Below are positions 1 through 9,588 of a stretch of 64,000 nt of DNA, in pieces. The notes under the pieces are model-generated. The model made no database searches and was not told the DNA's origin. It saw only the letters and a list, made by a program, of their open reading frames with translations. Within the stretch, counting starts at the first letter, position 1; every line of letters starts with the position of its first letter. A program made the position numbers and the translations under genes. Source of the DNA: Zavarzinia sp. (GTDB taxonomy: Bacteria; Pseudomonadota; Alphaproteobacteria; Zavarziniales; Zavarziniaceae); NCBI GenBank assembly GCA_025869435.1, contig JAOZVS010000009.1, forward strand, positions 37,710 to 101,709, read 5' to 3'.

Positions 1-995
1 TGGCGGTCCAGCTCGCCCGCGCCGCCGATATCCTGATCGAGGATGTCGATGCCCTGCTCGCCGTGATCAAGCGCCGCGCCTTCGAGCATAAATATACCGT
101 CTGCATCGGCCGCAGCCACGGCATCCATGCCGAGCCGACCACCTTCGGCCTGAAGATGGCGCAGGCCTATGCCGAATTCGCCCGTGGCCGCGAGCGCCTC
201 GTCACCGCGCGCAAGGAAATCGCCACCTGCGCCATTTCGGGCGCGGTCGGCACTTTCGCCAATGTCGATCCCAGCGTCGAGGAATATGTCGCCGCGAAGA
301 TGGGCCTCGAGATCGAGCCGGTCTCGACCCAGGTCATCCCGCGCGACCGCCATGCCGCCTTCTTCGCCGCCCTCGCCGTCGTCGCCTCGTCGATCGAGCG
401 ACTGGCGACCGAGGTCCGCCACCTGCAGCGCACCGAAGTGCTGGAGGCCGAGGAAGCCTTCACCAAGGGTCAGAAGGGCTCGTCGGCCATGCCGCACAAG
501 CGCAACCCCGTGCTGTCGGAAAACCTGACCGGCCTCGCCCGTCTCGTCCGCTCGGCCGCGACGCCGGCCTTCGAGAATGTCGCCCTGTGGCACGAGCGGG
601 ATATCTCCCATTCCTCGGTCGAGCGCGGCATCGGCCCGGACGCCACCGTGCATCTCGATTTCGCGCTGGCGCGCCTCGCCTCGATGATGGACGGGCTGGT
701 GATCTATCCCGAGAACATGCAGCGCAACCTCGACCGCCTGGGCGGCGTGGTGCATTCCCAGCGCGTGCTGCTGGCCCTGACCCAGAAGGGCGTCTCGCGC
801 GAGGACAGCTATCGGATCGTGCAGGAAAACGCGATGCGGGTATGGCGCGGCGAAGGCGCCTTCCTCGACTTCCTGAAGGCCGATCCCAAGGTGACCTCCG
901 CCCTCTCGGATGCGGAACTCGAGGGTCTGTTCAACCTCGACTATCACACCAAGCATGTCGACACGATCTTCCGCCGCGTCTTCGGCGCGGCGTGA
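1..995 (+). CDS. purB: Adenylosuccinate lyase, C-terminal 330 residues (5' truncated by window edge)
   Basis: This enzyme cleaves SAICAR and adenylosuccinate, releasing fumarate, in de novo purine synthesis. The reading frame is open from base 3 and has no start inside the window, so about the first 100 residues lie to the left. The fumarate-lyase signature [10 protein letters not shown] is encoded near 480-510, with the mobile-loop serines, and the downstream [12 protein letters not shown] helix region is intact. It ends with TGA at 993-995, only 9 bp before the convergent stop of the first RTX gene, with no terminator hairpin visible between them. In many alphaproteobacteria purB sits close to purC. 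Here about 14 kb of other genes lies between them. Identity is secure. Confidence 0.95.
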   Translation, partial: AVQLARAADILIEDVDALLAVIKRRAFEHKYTVCIGRSHGIHAEPTTFGLKMAQAYAEFARGRERLVTARKEIATCAISGAVGTFANVDPSVEEYVAAKMGLEIEPVSTQVIPRDRHAAFFAALAVVASSIERLATEVRHLQRTEVLEAEEAFTKGQKGSSAMPHKRNPVLSENLTGLARLVRSAATPAFENVALWHERDISHSSVERGIGPDATVHLDFALARLASMMDGLVIYPENMQRNLDRLGGVVHSQRVLLALTQKGVSREDSYRIVQENAMRVWRGEGAFLDFLKADPKVTSALSDAELEGLFNLDYHTKHVDTIFRRVFGAA

Positions 996-1004
996 CCGCA
1001 CCGA

Positions 1005-3821
1005 TCACGCGAAGAGGAAATCGTCGGCCGCCAGCTTGCTCAGCTGGTAGCGGTCGAGCGTGATCGTGTTGCCCGCGCTCCAGGTGATGACCACCTGCGA
1101 ATTCACCTGGACCGCGTGGGCCATCACATCGGCGAAATCATCGAACAGGCCATCCTCGAACCTGATCGTGTCTTCCGTCGCGAAATCCGTGATCCGGTCC
1201 CGGCCGAAGCCCGAGCCGAAGACGAAAACATCGGCCCCGCCGCGGCCGCTCAGCGTGTCGTTGCCGCGCATCCCGTTGATCGTTTCGCTATAGCCCCGGC
1301 TGCTGGCGGTGATCACATTGTCGAGGCTGTTGCCGATCAGCGGACCGAAACTCGACACCGCGACCAGATTCTCGACGCCGGAGGTCAGGGTATAGCCGAC
1401 GCCCGAGACGACGCGGACCGTGTCGATACCGCCGCCGTCCGCCTCGCTCACCGTGTCGTTGCCGTCGAACACGATATAGGTGTCATTGCCAAGGCCGCCG
1501 CGCAGGATGTCCCGGTCGCCGAATTGGGAGATGCCGCCGCTCAGCACGTCGTCGCCGTCGCCGCCCAGCAGCTTGTCGTCGCCATTGCCGCCGGTCAGCG
1601 TGTCGTTGCCGCCGAGGCCGATCAGGGTGTTGTCGCCGGTATTGCCGGTCATGACATTGTCGAATTCGTTGCCGGTGCCGGAAATCGCCCCCGTGCCCCG
1701 CAGCACCAGATTTTCGAGTCCCGCCCCCAGGGTGGTGTTCAGCGTCGTCTCGATCGTGTCGATGCCCGAGCCGCCGGCCTCGTCGACCACATCGCCGGTG
1801 TGGTCGACGACATAGGTATCGTCGCCCGCGCCGCCGCGCAGCGTGTCGGCGCCGCGCCCGCCGTTCAGCTCATCGTTGCCGGCGCCGCCAATGATGACAT
1901 TGGCCAGCTTGTTGCCGGTCGCGTGGAAATCGCCCGTGCCCCTGAAGGTCAGGTTCTCGATATCGGCCGCCAGGGCATAAGTCGCCAGCACCGTCTCCAC
2001 GCTGTCGACGCCCTGGTTCCGACTTTCCACCACCTGATCGCCCGCGTTGTCGACGACATAGGTGTCATTGCCGAGGCGCCCCACCATGCGGTCGGCGCCC
2101 AGACCGCCGTCGAAGCGGTTGTCGCCGCCGGTGCCGGATATATCGTCGTCGCCCGCCGTGCCGATGACATTCTCGATCCTGATCAGCGTGTCGTTGCCGA
2201 GGCTGGGGCCGGTCGCCGTCCCGGTCAGAAGGTCGACGACGACGCCACGCAGGCCGCCGGCGAAACTGGCCGTGTCCTGTCCTTCGCCGCCGTCGAGGAT
2301 GTCGCCGCCAGACCCGCCGATCAGCAGATCGTCGCCGCCGAAGCCCTGCAGATAATCGTTGCCGCCCGCGCCGTTCAGGACGTCGTTCCCGGGGCTGCCC
2401 ACATGATGCTCGCGGGCCGAGGTGCCCAGCCAGTTCTGCGCCGGCCCGGACGGCCGACCGAGGATGATGTTTATGACGTTTCCGCCCGGGACAACGACAT
2501 CGACGGCTATATCGTCGATCCCGTCGCCATTGATGTCGCCCGCCGCCTTGGCGCTCCACCGCCGCGCGTCGAGGTCCGTGGCGACGATCTTGAAACCGTC
2601 GCTGCCGTCGAGACTGTCCAGGCTGGAGACTTCAATCCCGGCGGTGCCCCCGCCGGGCGGCCCGAAGACGACGTAGCGGTCGTTGACGATCAGATCGCCC
2701 CGCCCGTCGCCATTGACATCACCGGCGGCCACCACGGCGCTCACGCTGCCGGTGATGCGAAAGCCATTGCCGCCGTCGACCTGGGTCGGATCGATGGCGC
2801 CCGGATTGACCGCGCGGCCGTAGATGACATAGACGCCGGCCGTCACCCCCGACCCGCCGCTGATGCTGACGGCGACATCTCCCAGGCCATCGCCATTGAG
2901 GTCGCCGACCGACCAGGATGCCCGGGCACCGTTCAGCTTGAAGCCATTGGTGCCGTCGAGCGCGATGAGGTTCAGCGTGTCCGGCAGGTCGGGACGACCG
3001 AAGACCACATAGGTGCTGGCGCCGGTATCGACCGTGAGGTCGCCGATCCCGTCGCCGTTGAAATCGCCGGCCGACCGGATGGAGATGACCGGTGCTCCGG
3101 CGAACTTGAGACTGATGGCCGTGTCGTGGCCGGTGTTGGGCGGAATGCCCGTGGCGCTGCCGAAGACGACCTTGCGGAAGGTGGCACCACTGTCGGAGAA
3201 GCGGTAATCGACGTTGATCCCGTGACCTTCGACCGCGACATCGTCGAAGCCGTCGCCATTGATGTCGCCCACCGCCGACAGCCACAATTCGTCGACCTCG
3301 ACCGAACTGCCGTCATAACCGAGCGCGTTATTCTCGAAACGGTCGCCCGCGACGGCCCGCGTTGCCCCGCCATACTGGACTTCCGTGGCGTCGAAGCCCC
3401 GCACATATTTCACCGAGTCGAAGTCGTCGGGATCGCCGTACCACCATTCGGTCTTGTAGCGCAGGGTATTGGCGAAATCGGCGAGACCGTCGCCGTTGAC
3501 GTCGCCGATACCGACGGTCCAGTTCTCGAAGGCTTCGGCGTCCGGGGGCAGTCCGGCCTTGCCGTCATCGAACCGGAAGATCCGGTAATCGCCATGGGCC
3601 GCCGCGAAGGGACCCCATTGGCCCAGCACGATCCGGCCGCCACGGATCAGGCCGTCATAACCGGCCGAGCCGATCAGCAGATCGCCGAGACCATCGCCAT
3701 TGACGTCGCCGAGCGCGGCCACGGCATTGCCGAGCGGCGCATCCCCCGCCCGGGCGACGAGGCGAAAGCCATCGTCGCCATCGAGGCCGGCAAGGTCGAG
3801 GATCGACGGGAAGGCTGACAT
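1005..3821 (-). CDS. Seven-bladed FG-GAP propeller / RTX repeat protein, paralogue 1 (938 aa)
   Basis: Large acidic protein without an N-terminal signal peptide. Residues 1-460 hold seven repeats of the form GD(V/I/F/L)NGDGxxD, near residues 39, 108, 185, 252, 306, 366 and 430. Each carries the D-x-N-x-D-G-x-x-D Ca-binding pattern of FG-GAP blades, as in integrin alpha propellers. From about residue 470 the chain is RTX-type: GGxGxDxLxGG nonapeptides interspersed with GNDTYVVD-type segments and GTGN turns. The C-terminus ends ADDFLFA, as in type I secretion substrates. It is the last of three tandem paralogues, 39 bp behind paralogue 2, so probably co-transcribed with it. The start ATG has a GGGGGA Shine-Dalgarno. 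It is the most diverged of the three. Secretion and Ca binding are inferred. No enzymatic domain is recognised. Confidence 0.9.
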   Translation of the reverse strand: MSAFPSILDLAGLDGDDGFRLVARAGDAPLGNAVAALGDVNGDGLGDLLIGSAGYDGLIRGGRIVLGQWGPFAAAHGDYRIFRFDDGKAGLPPDAEAFENWTVGIGDVNGDGLADFANTLRYKTEWWYGDPDDFDSVKYVRGFDATEVQYGGATRAVAGDRFENNALGYDGSSVEVDELWLSAVGDINGDGFDDVAVEGHGINVDYRFSDSGATFRKVVFGSATGIPPNTGHDTAISLKFAGAPVISIRSAGDFNGDGIGDLTVDTGASTYVVFGRPDLPDTLNLIALDGTNGFKLNGARASWSVGDLNGDGLGDVAVSISGGSGVTAGVYVIYGRAVNPGAIDPTQVDGGNGFRITGSVSAVVAAGDVNGDGRGDLIVNDRYVVFGPPGGGTAGIEVSSLDSLDGSDGFKIVATDLDARRWSAKAAGDINGDGIDDIAVDVVVPGGNVINIILGRPSGPAQNWLGTSAREHHVGSPGNDVLNGAGGNDYLQGFGGDDLLIGGSGGDILDGGEGQDTASFAGGLRGVVVDLLTGTATGPSLGNDTLIRIENVIGTAGDDDISGTGGDNRFDGGLGADRMVGRLGNDTYVVDNAGDQVVESRNQGVDSVETVLATYALAADIENLTFRGTGDFHATGNKLANVIIGGAGNDELNGGRGADTLRGGAGDDTYVVDHTGDVVDEAGGSGIDTIETTLNTTLGAGLENLVLRGTGAISGTGNEFDNVMTGNTGDNTLIGLGGNDTLTGGNGDDKLLGGDGDDVLSGGISQFGDRDILRGGLGNDTYIVFDGNDTVSEADGGGIDTVRVVSGVGYTLTSGVENLVAVSSFGPLIGNSLDNVITASSRGYSETINGMRGNDTLSGRGGADVFVFGSGFGRDRITDFATEDTIRFEDGLFDDFADVMAHAVQVNSQVVITWSAGNTITLDRYQLSKLAADDFLFA

Positions 3822-3860
3822 CTGTTCCCCCGGGGCGATGGTGGCGACAAGGGAAGCAGA

Positions 3861-6605
3861 CTACGCGAACAGGAAATCGGCGGCGTTCAATTTCTCGAGC
3901 AGATAATCGTCGATCGTGATCGTGTTGCCGGTGCTCCAGGCGATCACGATATCGGCCCCGACCTGCGTGGCATGATCCAGCACTTCGGCAAAATCGGTGA
4001 ACAATCCGTCCACGAAGCCGATCACGTCACTGGACGCGAAATCCGTGATCCGGTCCTGACCAAAGCCGACACCGAATTGGAAGATATCCGCGCCGCCGGC
4101 CCCGGTCAGCGTGTCGTTGCCGCGCAGGCCGGTCAGGATATTGGCGCCATTGCCGCCAATCAGAATGTTGTTCGCGCTGCTGCCGGTGCCGTTCACCGCC
4201 TGCGAGGTAACGATGGCCAGATTCTCGAAGCCCGAGCCCAGGACGAAGGACACGCTGGACTGCACCGTATCCAGGCCACCGCCATTGGCTTCCGAGAGAA
4301 GGTCGCCCGCGGAATCGACGACATAGGTATCGTCACCCAGCCCGCCGCGTAAGGTATCGTCCCCCGTGCCGCCGTCCAGCCGGTCGTTGTTGTCGCCGCC
4401 CAGCAGCTTGTCGTTGCCGGCCTTGCCCAGCAGCGTGTCGTCGCCACCAAGACCGCTCAGCGTATTGTCGGCGCCATTGCCGGTCAGCGCGTTGGCAAGG
4501 GCGTTGCCGGTCCCCGACAGGGCGGCCGTGCCGCGCAGCAGCAGTCCGTCGACATTGTCGCCCAATGTATAGTTCAGCGTCGTCTCGACCGTGTCGAAAC
4601 CGCCGTCGGCCCCCTCCTCGACGCTATCGCCCGGATGATCGACGACATAGCGATCGTCGCCCGCGCCGCCGCGCAGCGTGTCGCTGCCGCGCCCGCCGTT
4701 CAGTTCGTCGTTGCCGGCGCCGCCGATGATGACATTGGCCAGCGTATTGCCGGTCGCCGTGAAATCGCCCGTGCCCGTGTAGGTCAGGTTTTCGAGATCG
4801 GCCGCCAGCGCATAGGCCGCCAGCGTGGTCTCGATCGTGTCGATGCCCTGATCGCGGCTTTCCACCACCACGTCGCCCACATGGTCGACGACATAGGTAT
4901 CGTCGCCGAGGCGCCCCACCATGCGGTCGGCGCCAAGATTGCCATCGATGCGGTTGGCGCCATCGGTGCCGGCGATATCGTCGTCGCCCGTGCTGCCGAC
5001 GACATTCGCGATGCTGATCAGCGTATCATTGCCAAGACCCCGGCCCGACGCGGTGCCGGCCACCAGATCGACCACCACGCCATGGGAGCCTGTCGCGAAG
5101 CTGGCCGTGTCGATCCCCTCACCACCCGACAGGATGTCGCCGCCCGACCCGCCGATCAGCAGATCGTCCCCGTCCAGCCCGCGCAGAAGATCGTTGCCGC
5201 CGGCGCCGTTCAGGACATCGCTTTCCAGGCTGCCGGTATGGTGCTCTGCCGCCGCAGTCCCCACCCAGTTCACGGCCGACGCGGCATGACCCAGGATGAT
5301 GTGGACGGCATTCTCGCCCCCCCGGCCGACGGCAATGTCGTCGATCCCGTCGCCGTTGACGTCACCCGCCGGAACAATGTCCCCGCCGTAGATATCGACG
5401 CCGGCCGCCACGATCTGGAAGCCGTTGTCACCATCGACGTTGCTGACGTCAAGACCCGCGCCGCCGACGTCGGCTGGCGCGAAGATCACATAGTCCATCG
5501 CCGCATAGACGATGCCGACGAGCAGGTCGTCACGCCCGTCGCCGTTGATGTCACCGACCGCGCCCACCTCGCCATCGACACCGAGCAGAAGGAAGCCATC
5601 TTCGCCGTCCACCGTCGCGGCATCGAAACTGGCGGGCGCGTCGGCTCGGCCATAGACGACATAGAAGGGATCGCCAGGGACGTGCCCCGACAAGGCGACG
5701 ACGATGTCATCCATCCCGTCGCCGTTGACGTCGCCGACCGACCGGGCGCTGCCAGCCCCCGGCAACCAGAGACCGTTCGTGCCGTCGAGGGTGCTGATAT
5801 CGAAGGCTTGGGTCGCGAGATCGGACCGGCCGAAAATCACGGCGATGCCAGAATTATCGCCGCTGCTGGCCGAAATCACCAGATCGGCGATCCCGTCGCC
5901 GTTGAAGTCGCCAGCGGCATCGACCACGCTGGCCGTCCCCCCCGTGAAATCGAGCCCGGGCGCCCCCGGAGAATTGGCATTGTCCGGAATGCCCGTGGGG
6001 CTGCCGAAGACGACACGGCTTATGTTGCCCGGCGACCCGCGGGAATAGGCGGTAACCCAGACATCGTCAAAGCCGTCCCCGTTGACGTCGCCCACGCCCT
6101 CCAGATACAGCTTGTCGGAGCCGCCCGATCCGGAATCCCCGAAATGCGCGCCGGTCGTTGCCCGGTCGTCGCCGCCGTAGCGGATGTCGGCATAATCGTA
6201 GTACCGCCACTCTTCCCAGGAATCCCCATACTCATAATAGTGCGTGATGGTGTTTTGGAAGTAGACGTGATTGTCGAAATCCGCGAAGCCATCGCCGTTG
6301 ATGTCGCCGATTCCGGTCGGGTAGACGGCCCAGATCGAGGCATCACCCGGCACCCAGGACGCCGCGTCGTCGAAGCGGAAGGAACGGCCAACGGTCTGCG
6401 CGGGATCGAAGGGACCCCATTGCCCCAGCCAGACCGTCGTCTCGCCCGACGCCGCGATGGCGAGATCAGCGACACCGTCGCCGTTGACGTCCCCCAGAGC
6501 ACCGACGAATTCGCCGAACCTGTCCCGATCAGCGCCCCCGTCGAGACGGAGCACCAGATCTCCGTCGAGTTCGGCCAGATCGATTGTCGCGGTAAAGGAC
6601 GTCAT
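3861..6605 (-). CDS. Seven-bladed FG-GAP propeller / RTX repeat protein, paralogue 2 (914 aa)
   Basis: Same architecture as its neighbours. Seven GDxNGDGxxD blade motifs fill residues 1-445 and RTX repeats run from about 453 to the end, closing with NAADFLFA. I chose the ATG at 6605 (MTSFTATIDLAELDGD) rather than one 13 codons upstream, because it aligns with paralogue 3 (MTSFPATVDLADVDGD) and has a purine-rich GGGGGTAG before it. The second blade carries an aromatic and acidic insertion (THYYEYGDSWEEWRYYDY). The RTX start is almost identical to paralogue 3 over 300 bp, far more than the rest of the gene. There is no signal peptide and no catalytic motif. It is likely a type I secreted or surface protein, which is inference. 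Confidence 0.9.
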   Translation of the reverse strand: MTSFTATIDLAELDGDLVLRLDGGADRDRFGEFVGALGDVNGDGVADLAIAASGETTVWLGQWGPFDPAQTVGRSFRFDDAASWVPGDASIWAVYPTGIGDINGDGFADFDNHVYFQNTITHYYEYGDSWEEWRYYDYADIRYGGDDRATTGAHFGDSGSGGSDKLYLEGVGDVNGDGFDDVWVTAYSRGSPGNISRVVFGSPTGIPDNANSPGAPGLDFTGGTASVVDAAGDFNGDGIADLVISASSGDNSGIAVIFGRSDLATQAFDISTLDGTNGLWLPGAGSARSVGDVNGDGMDDIVVALSGHVPGDPFYVVYGRADAPASFDAATVDGEDGFLLLGVDGEVGAVGDINGDGRDDLLVGIVYAAMDYVIFAPADVGGAGLDVSNVDGDNGFQIVAAGVDIYGGDIVPAGDVNGDGIDDIAVGRGGENAVHIILGHAASAVNWVGTAAAEHHTGSLESDVLNGAGGNDLLRGLDGDDLLIGGSGGDILSGGEGIDTASFATGSHGVVVDLVAGTASGRGLGNDTLISIANVVGSTGDDDIAGTDGANRIDGNLGADRMVGRLGDDTYVVDHVGDVVVESRDQGIDTIETTLAAYALAADLENLTYTGTGDFTATGNTLANVIIGGAGNDELNGGRGSDTLRGGAGDDRYVVDHPGDSVEEGADGGFDTVETTLNYTLGDNVDGLLLRGTAALSGTGNALANALTGNGADNTLSGLGGDDTLLGKAGNDKLLGGDNNDRLDGGTGDDTLRGGLGDDTYVVDSAGDLLSEANGGGLDTVQSSVSFVLGSGFENLAIVTSQAVNGTGSSANNILIGGNGANILTGLRGNDTLTGAGGADIFQFGVGFGQDRITDFASSDVIGFVDGLFTDFAEVLDHATQVGADIVIAWSTGNTITIDDYLLEKLNAADFLFA

Positions 6606-6671
6606 TTTGCCTACCCCCGAAGAGAGAAAGGTAACGCGACCCAAGGATTACGCAAAAGCCGTGTCAGCACT

Positions 6672-6710
6672 GCGATGAATATTAAAGGTTGCGTTCCGGC
6701 GACATGGCGC
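6672..6710 (-). promoter_or_regulatory. Conserved upstream element of RTX paralogue 2
   Basis: Read on the minus strand, a block containing CGCAACCTTTAAT lies about 76 nt before the paralogue 2 start. It matches the block before paralogue 3 in sequence and in distance to the start codon. Both are followed downstream by matching GCGAC/GGATTAC-like patches. This suggests a duplicated promoter or activator site. I cannot assign a sigma factor. Confidence 0.5.
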
Positions 6711-6755
6711 CCTTGCTCCCTTTGAGAATACGGTTACTACCTGTCGCCGCGCGCG

Positions 6756-9473
6756 TCATGCGAACAGGAAATCGCCCGCGTTCAACTTCGTCAGCAGGTA
6801 CTCGTCGATCGTGATCGTGTTGCCGGCGCTCCAGGCGATCACGATATCGGCCCCGACCTGCGTGGCATGAGCCAGCACGTCGGCGAAATCGGTGAACAGC
6901 CCGTCCTCGAAGCTGATCATGTCACTGGACGCGAAATCCGTGATCCGGTCCTGGCCGAAGCCGGTGCCGAACACGAATATATCCGCGCCGCCGGCCCCGG
7001 TCAGCGTGTCGCTGCCGCGGAGGCCCGCGAGGACATTGGCGCCATTGCCGCCGATCAGCACATTAGCGGCACTGTTGCCGGTGCCGTCCACCGCCTGCGA
7101 CGTAAGGATGGTCAGATTCTCGAAGCCCGAGCCCAGGGTGAAGGAGATGGTGGTGCGCACCGTATCGAGGCCACCCCCATTGGCTTCGGAAAGCTGATCG
7201 CCCTGGGTATCGACGACATAGGTATCGTCGCCCAGCCCGCCGCGCAGGACGTCGTCGCCGCTGCCGCCGTTGAGCATGTCGTTACCGTCGTCGCCCAGCA
7301 GCCTGTCGGCCCCGGCCTTGCCCGTCAGCGTGTCGTCGCCACCAAGGCCGCTCAGGACATTGTCCGCGCCGTTGCCAGTCAGGGCGTTGGCGATGTCGTT
7401 GCCGGTCCCCGACGAGGCGGCCGTGCCGCGCAGCACGAGCGCCTCGACATGATCGGTCAGCGTGTAGCTCCACTCCGTGTGGACGGTGTCGAAGCCGCTG
7501 TCCGCGCTCTCCTCGACGATATCGCCGCCCTGATCGACGATATAGAGATCGTCGCCCGCGCCGCCGCGCATTGTATCCCCGCCGAGACTGCCGTTCAGCA
7601 CGTCGTTGCCGGCGGCGCCGATAATGACATTGGCCAGCGTATTGCCGGTCCCCCGGAAATCGCCACTGCCGACAAAGGTCAGATCCTCGACATGCGGCGC
7701 CAGGACATAGTCCGCCAGGCTGGTCTCGACCGCGTCGTGACCCTGGTTGCGGCCTTCGACCACCTGGTCGCCGACATTGTCGACGACATAGAAGTCATCG
7801 CCGCCACCGCCCACCATGCGGTCGGCGCCAAGATTGCCATCGATGCGGTTGGCGCCGTTGGTGCCGGCGATATCGTCGTCGCCCGTGCTGCCGACGACAT
7901 TCTCGATGCTGATCAGCGTATCATTGCCAAGGCCCCGGCCCGATGCGGTGCCGGCCACCAGATCGACCACCACGCCATGGGAGCCTGTCGCGAAGCTGGC
8001 CGTGTCGATCCCCTCACCCCCCGACAGGATGTCGCCGCCCGATCCGCCGATCAGCAGGTCGTCCCCGTCCAGCCCGCGCAGAAGATCGTTGCCGCCGGCG
8101 CCGTTCAGGATGTCGGCCTCTAGGCTACCGGTGATGTGTTCCCGCGCAGAGGTCCCCACCCGGTTCACAGCGGAACCGGCATGACCCAGGATGAGGTCAA
8201 CGGCGTTCCCGCCGCCAATGGCTATGTCGTCGATGCCGTCGCCGTTGACGTCACCCGCCGGGACAATGTTCCACCCGGCGATATCGGCACCGTCGGAGAC
8301 GATCTGGAAGCCGTTGTCACCATCGACGCTACCGGCGTCGAGACCTTCGGCACCGACGTCGGCCGGCATGAAGATCACATAGTCCTTGGCCGGATAGACG
8401 ATGCCGACGAGCAGGTCGTCACGGCCGTCGCCGTTGATGTCGCCGACCGCGCCGACCGCGCCATCGACACCCAGCAGCCGGAAGCCGTTCACGCCATCCA
8501 CCGTCGCGGCATCGAAACTGGCGGGTGCATCGGCCCGGCCATAGACGACATAGAAGGGATCGCCGGAGGCGCGCCCCGACAAGCCGACCGCGATATCGTC
8601 CATACCGTCGCCATTGACATCGCCGACCGATGTCGCGCTGCCCGCCCCCGGTAGCCAGAAGCCGTTCGTACCGTCGAGCGTACTGATATCGAAGGCCTGG
8701 GTCGCGAGATCGGAGCGGCCGAACACGACCGCGAGGCCGGCGTTGCCGCCGCTGCTGGCCGAAACCAACAGATCGGCCATGCCGTCGCCATTGACGTCAC
8801 CGAGCGCGCCGGCCACCGACGCCGTTCCCCCGGTGAAGCTGAGCCCGGGTGCGGCCGGCGAATTGGCATTGGCCGGAATGCCCGTCGGGCTGCCGAAAAC
8901 GACGTGGCTGAAACTGCCGGGCGACTCGGCGGACAGGTCATTGACCCAGACATCGTCGAAACCGTCGCCGTTGACGTCGCCGACAGCGTCGAGATACGGC
9001 CCGTTCATGTTGTAGCTCTGGATCAGCGCCCCACTGACGGCCCCGTCACTGCCGCCAAAACGGATGTCGGCGGCATTGAATTCTTCCTCTTCCCACCACG
9101 AATCCAGCTCATAATAGTAATAGGTGAGAGTATAGAAGGCCGTATGGCTGTCGAAATCCCCGAAACCGTCGCCGTTTATATCGCCGAGCCCGACCGGATA
9201 GATTGACCAAACGTAGCCATTACTGGGAAGCCAATCAGTATTACTGGAAGGGAAGCCATCGTCCACCACTTGGACTGGCTGTAGAGGCCCCCACTGCCCC
9301 AGACTGACCGTCGTCCCTGACCCTTTCGCAATGACGATGTCATTGAGGCCGTCGCCGTTAATGTCCCCCACGGCCATATCATAGAAATACCAACGAACGC
9401 CGCCAGACTCGAGCCGGGCCACCTGATCGCCATCGACATCGGCCAGATCGACTGTCGCGGGAAAAGACGTCAT
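6756..9473 (-). CDS. Seven-bladed FG-GAP propeller / RTX repeat protein, paralogue 3 (905 aa)
   Basis: First gene of the tandem array in its direction of transcription. The start ATG at 9473 has a good GGAGGT Shine-Dalgarno 7 nt upstream. Seven GDxNGDGxxD motifs occupy residues 20-440. The second blade contains a tyrosine/tryptophan/glutamate stretch (LTYYYYELDSWWEEEEF). From about residue 448 RTX nonapeptides and TYVVD spacers run to the C-terminal NAGDFLFA. It has no signal peptide, as expected for type I secretion substrates, but no ABC transporter, adaptor or TolC gene is in the window. Adhesion, matrix or Ca-dependent ligand binding are possible roles from the integrin-like fold. Nothing in the sequence proves a ligand. 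Confidence 0.9.
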   Translation of the reverse strand: MTSFPATVDLADVDGDQVARLESGGVRWYFYDMAVGDINGDGLNDIVIAKGSGTTVSLGQWGPLQPVQVVDDGFPSSNTDWLPSNGYVWSIYPVGLGDINGDGFGDFDSHTAFYTLTYYYYELDSWWEEEEFNAADIRFGGSDGAVSGALIQSYNMNGPYLDAVGDVNGDGFDDVWVNDLSAESPGSFSHVVFGSPTGIPANANSPAAPGLSFTGGTASVAGALGDVNGDGMADLLVSASSGGNAGLAVVFGRSDLATQAFDISTLDGTNGFWLPGAGSATSVGDVNGDGMDDIAVGLSGRASGDPFYVVYGRADAPASFDAATVDGVNGFRLLGVDGAVGAVGDINGDGRDDLLVGIVYPAKDYVIFMPADVGAEGLDAGSVDGDNGFQIVSDGADIAGWNIVPAGDVNGDGIDDIAIGGGNAVDLILGHAGSAVNRVGTSAREHITGSLEADILNGAGGNDLLRGLDGDDLLIGGSGGDILSGGEGIDTASFATGSHGVVVDLVAGTASGRGLGNDTLISIENVVGSTGDDDIAGTNGANRIDGNLGADRMVGGGGDDFYVVDNVGDQVVEGRNQGHDAVETSLADYVLAPHVEDLTFVGSGDFRGTGNTLANVIIGAAGNDVLNGSLGGDTMRGGAGDDLYIVDQGGDIVEESADSGFDTVHTEWSYTLTDHVEALVLRGTAASSGTGNDIANALTGNGADNVLSGLGGDDTLTGKAGADRLLGDDGNDMLNGGSGDDVLRGGLGDDTYVVDTQGDQLSEANGGGLDTVRTTISFTLGSGFENLTILTSQAVDGTGNSAANVLIGGNGANVLAGLRGSDTLTGAGGADIFVFGTGFGQDRITDFASSDMISFEDGLFTDFADVLAHATQVGADIVIAWSAGNTITIDEYLLTKLNAGDFLFA

Positions 9474-9537
9474 TTGCCGACCTCCAGTGATGGAAAGGCA
9501 ATGCGACTATAGGACTACCCACAGGTCATGTCCAACG

Positions 9538-9576
9538 ACGATAGATGATTAAAAGTTGCGACCCCGCGACATGTCG
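9538..9576 (-). promoter_or_regulatory. Conserved upstream element of RTX paralogue 3
   Basis: The minus-strand block with CGCAACTTTTAAT lies 75 nt before the start of paralogue 3. It aligns with the element before paralogue 2 over about 39 bp. Fixed spacing to the start codon in both copies argues for function rather than chance. Confidence 0.5.
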
Positions 9577-9588
9577 TCCATGCCCCGC

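Noticed and set aside
1116..3818. A 900-codon open frame on the plus strand fully antisense to RTX paralogue 1, with similar ones at 4635-6725 and 6867-8123
   Set aside because: They follow from GC-rich, repetitive Gly/Asp codons with no antisense stops. Their translations are low-complexity Ala/Val/Asp repeats without family features.
1005..9473. CRISPR-like periodic DNA repeats
   Set aside because: The periodicity follows codons of RTX nonapeptides and FG-GAP blades. There are no identical repeats with unique spacers.
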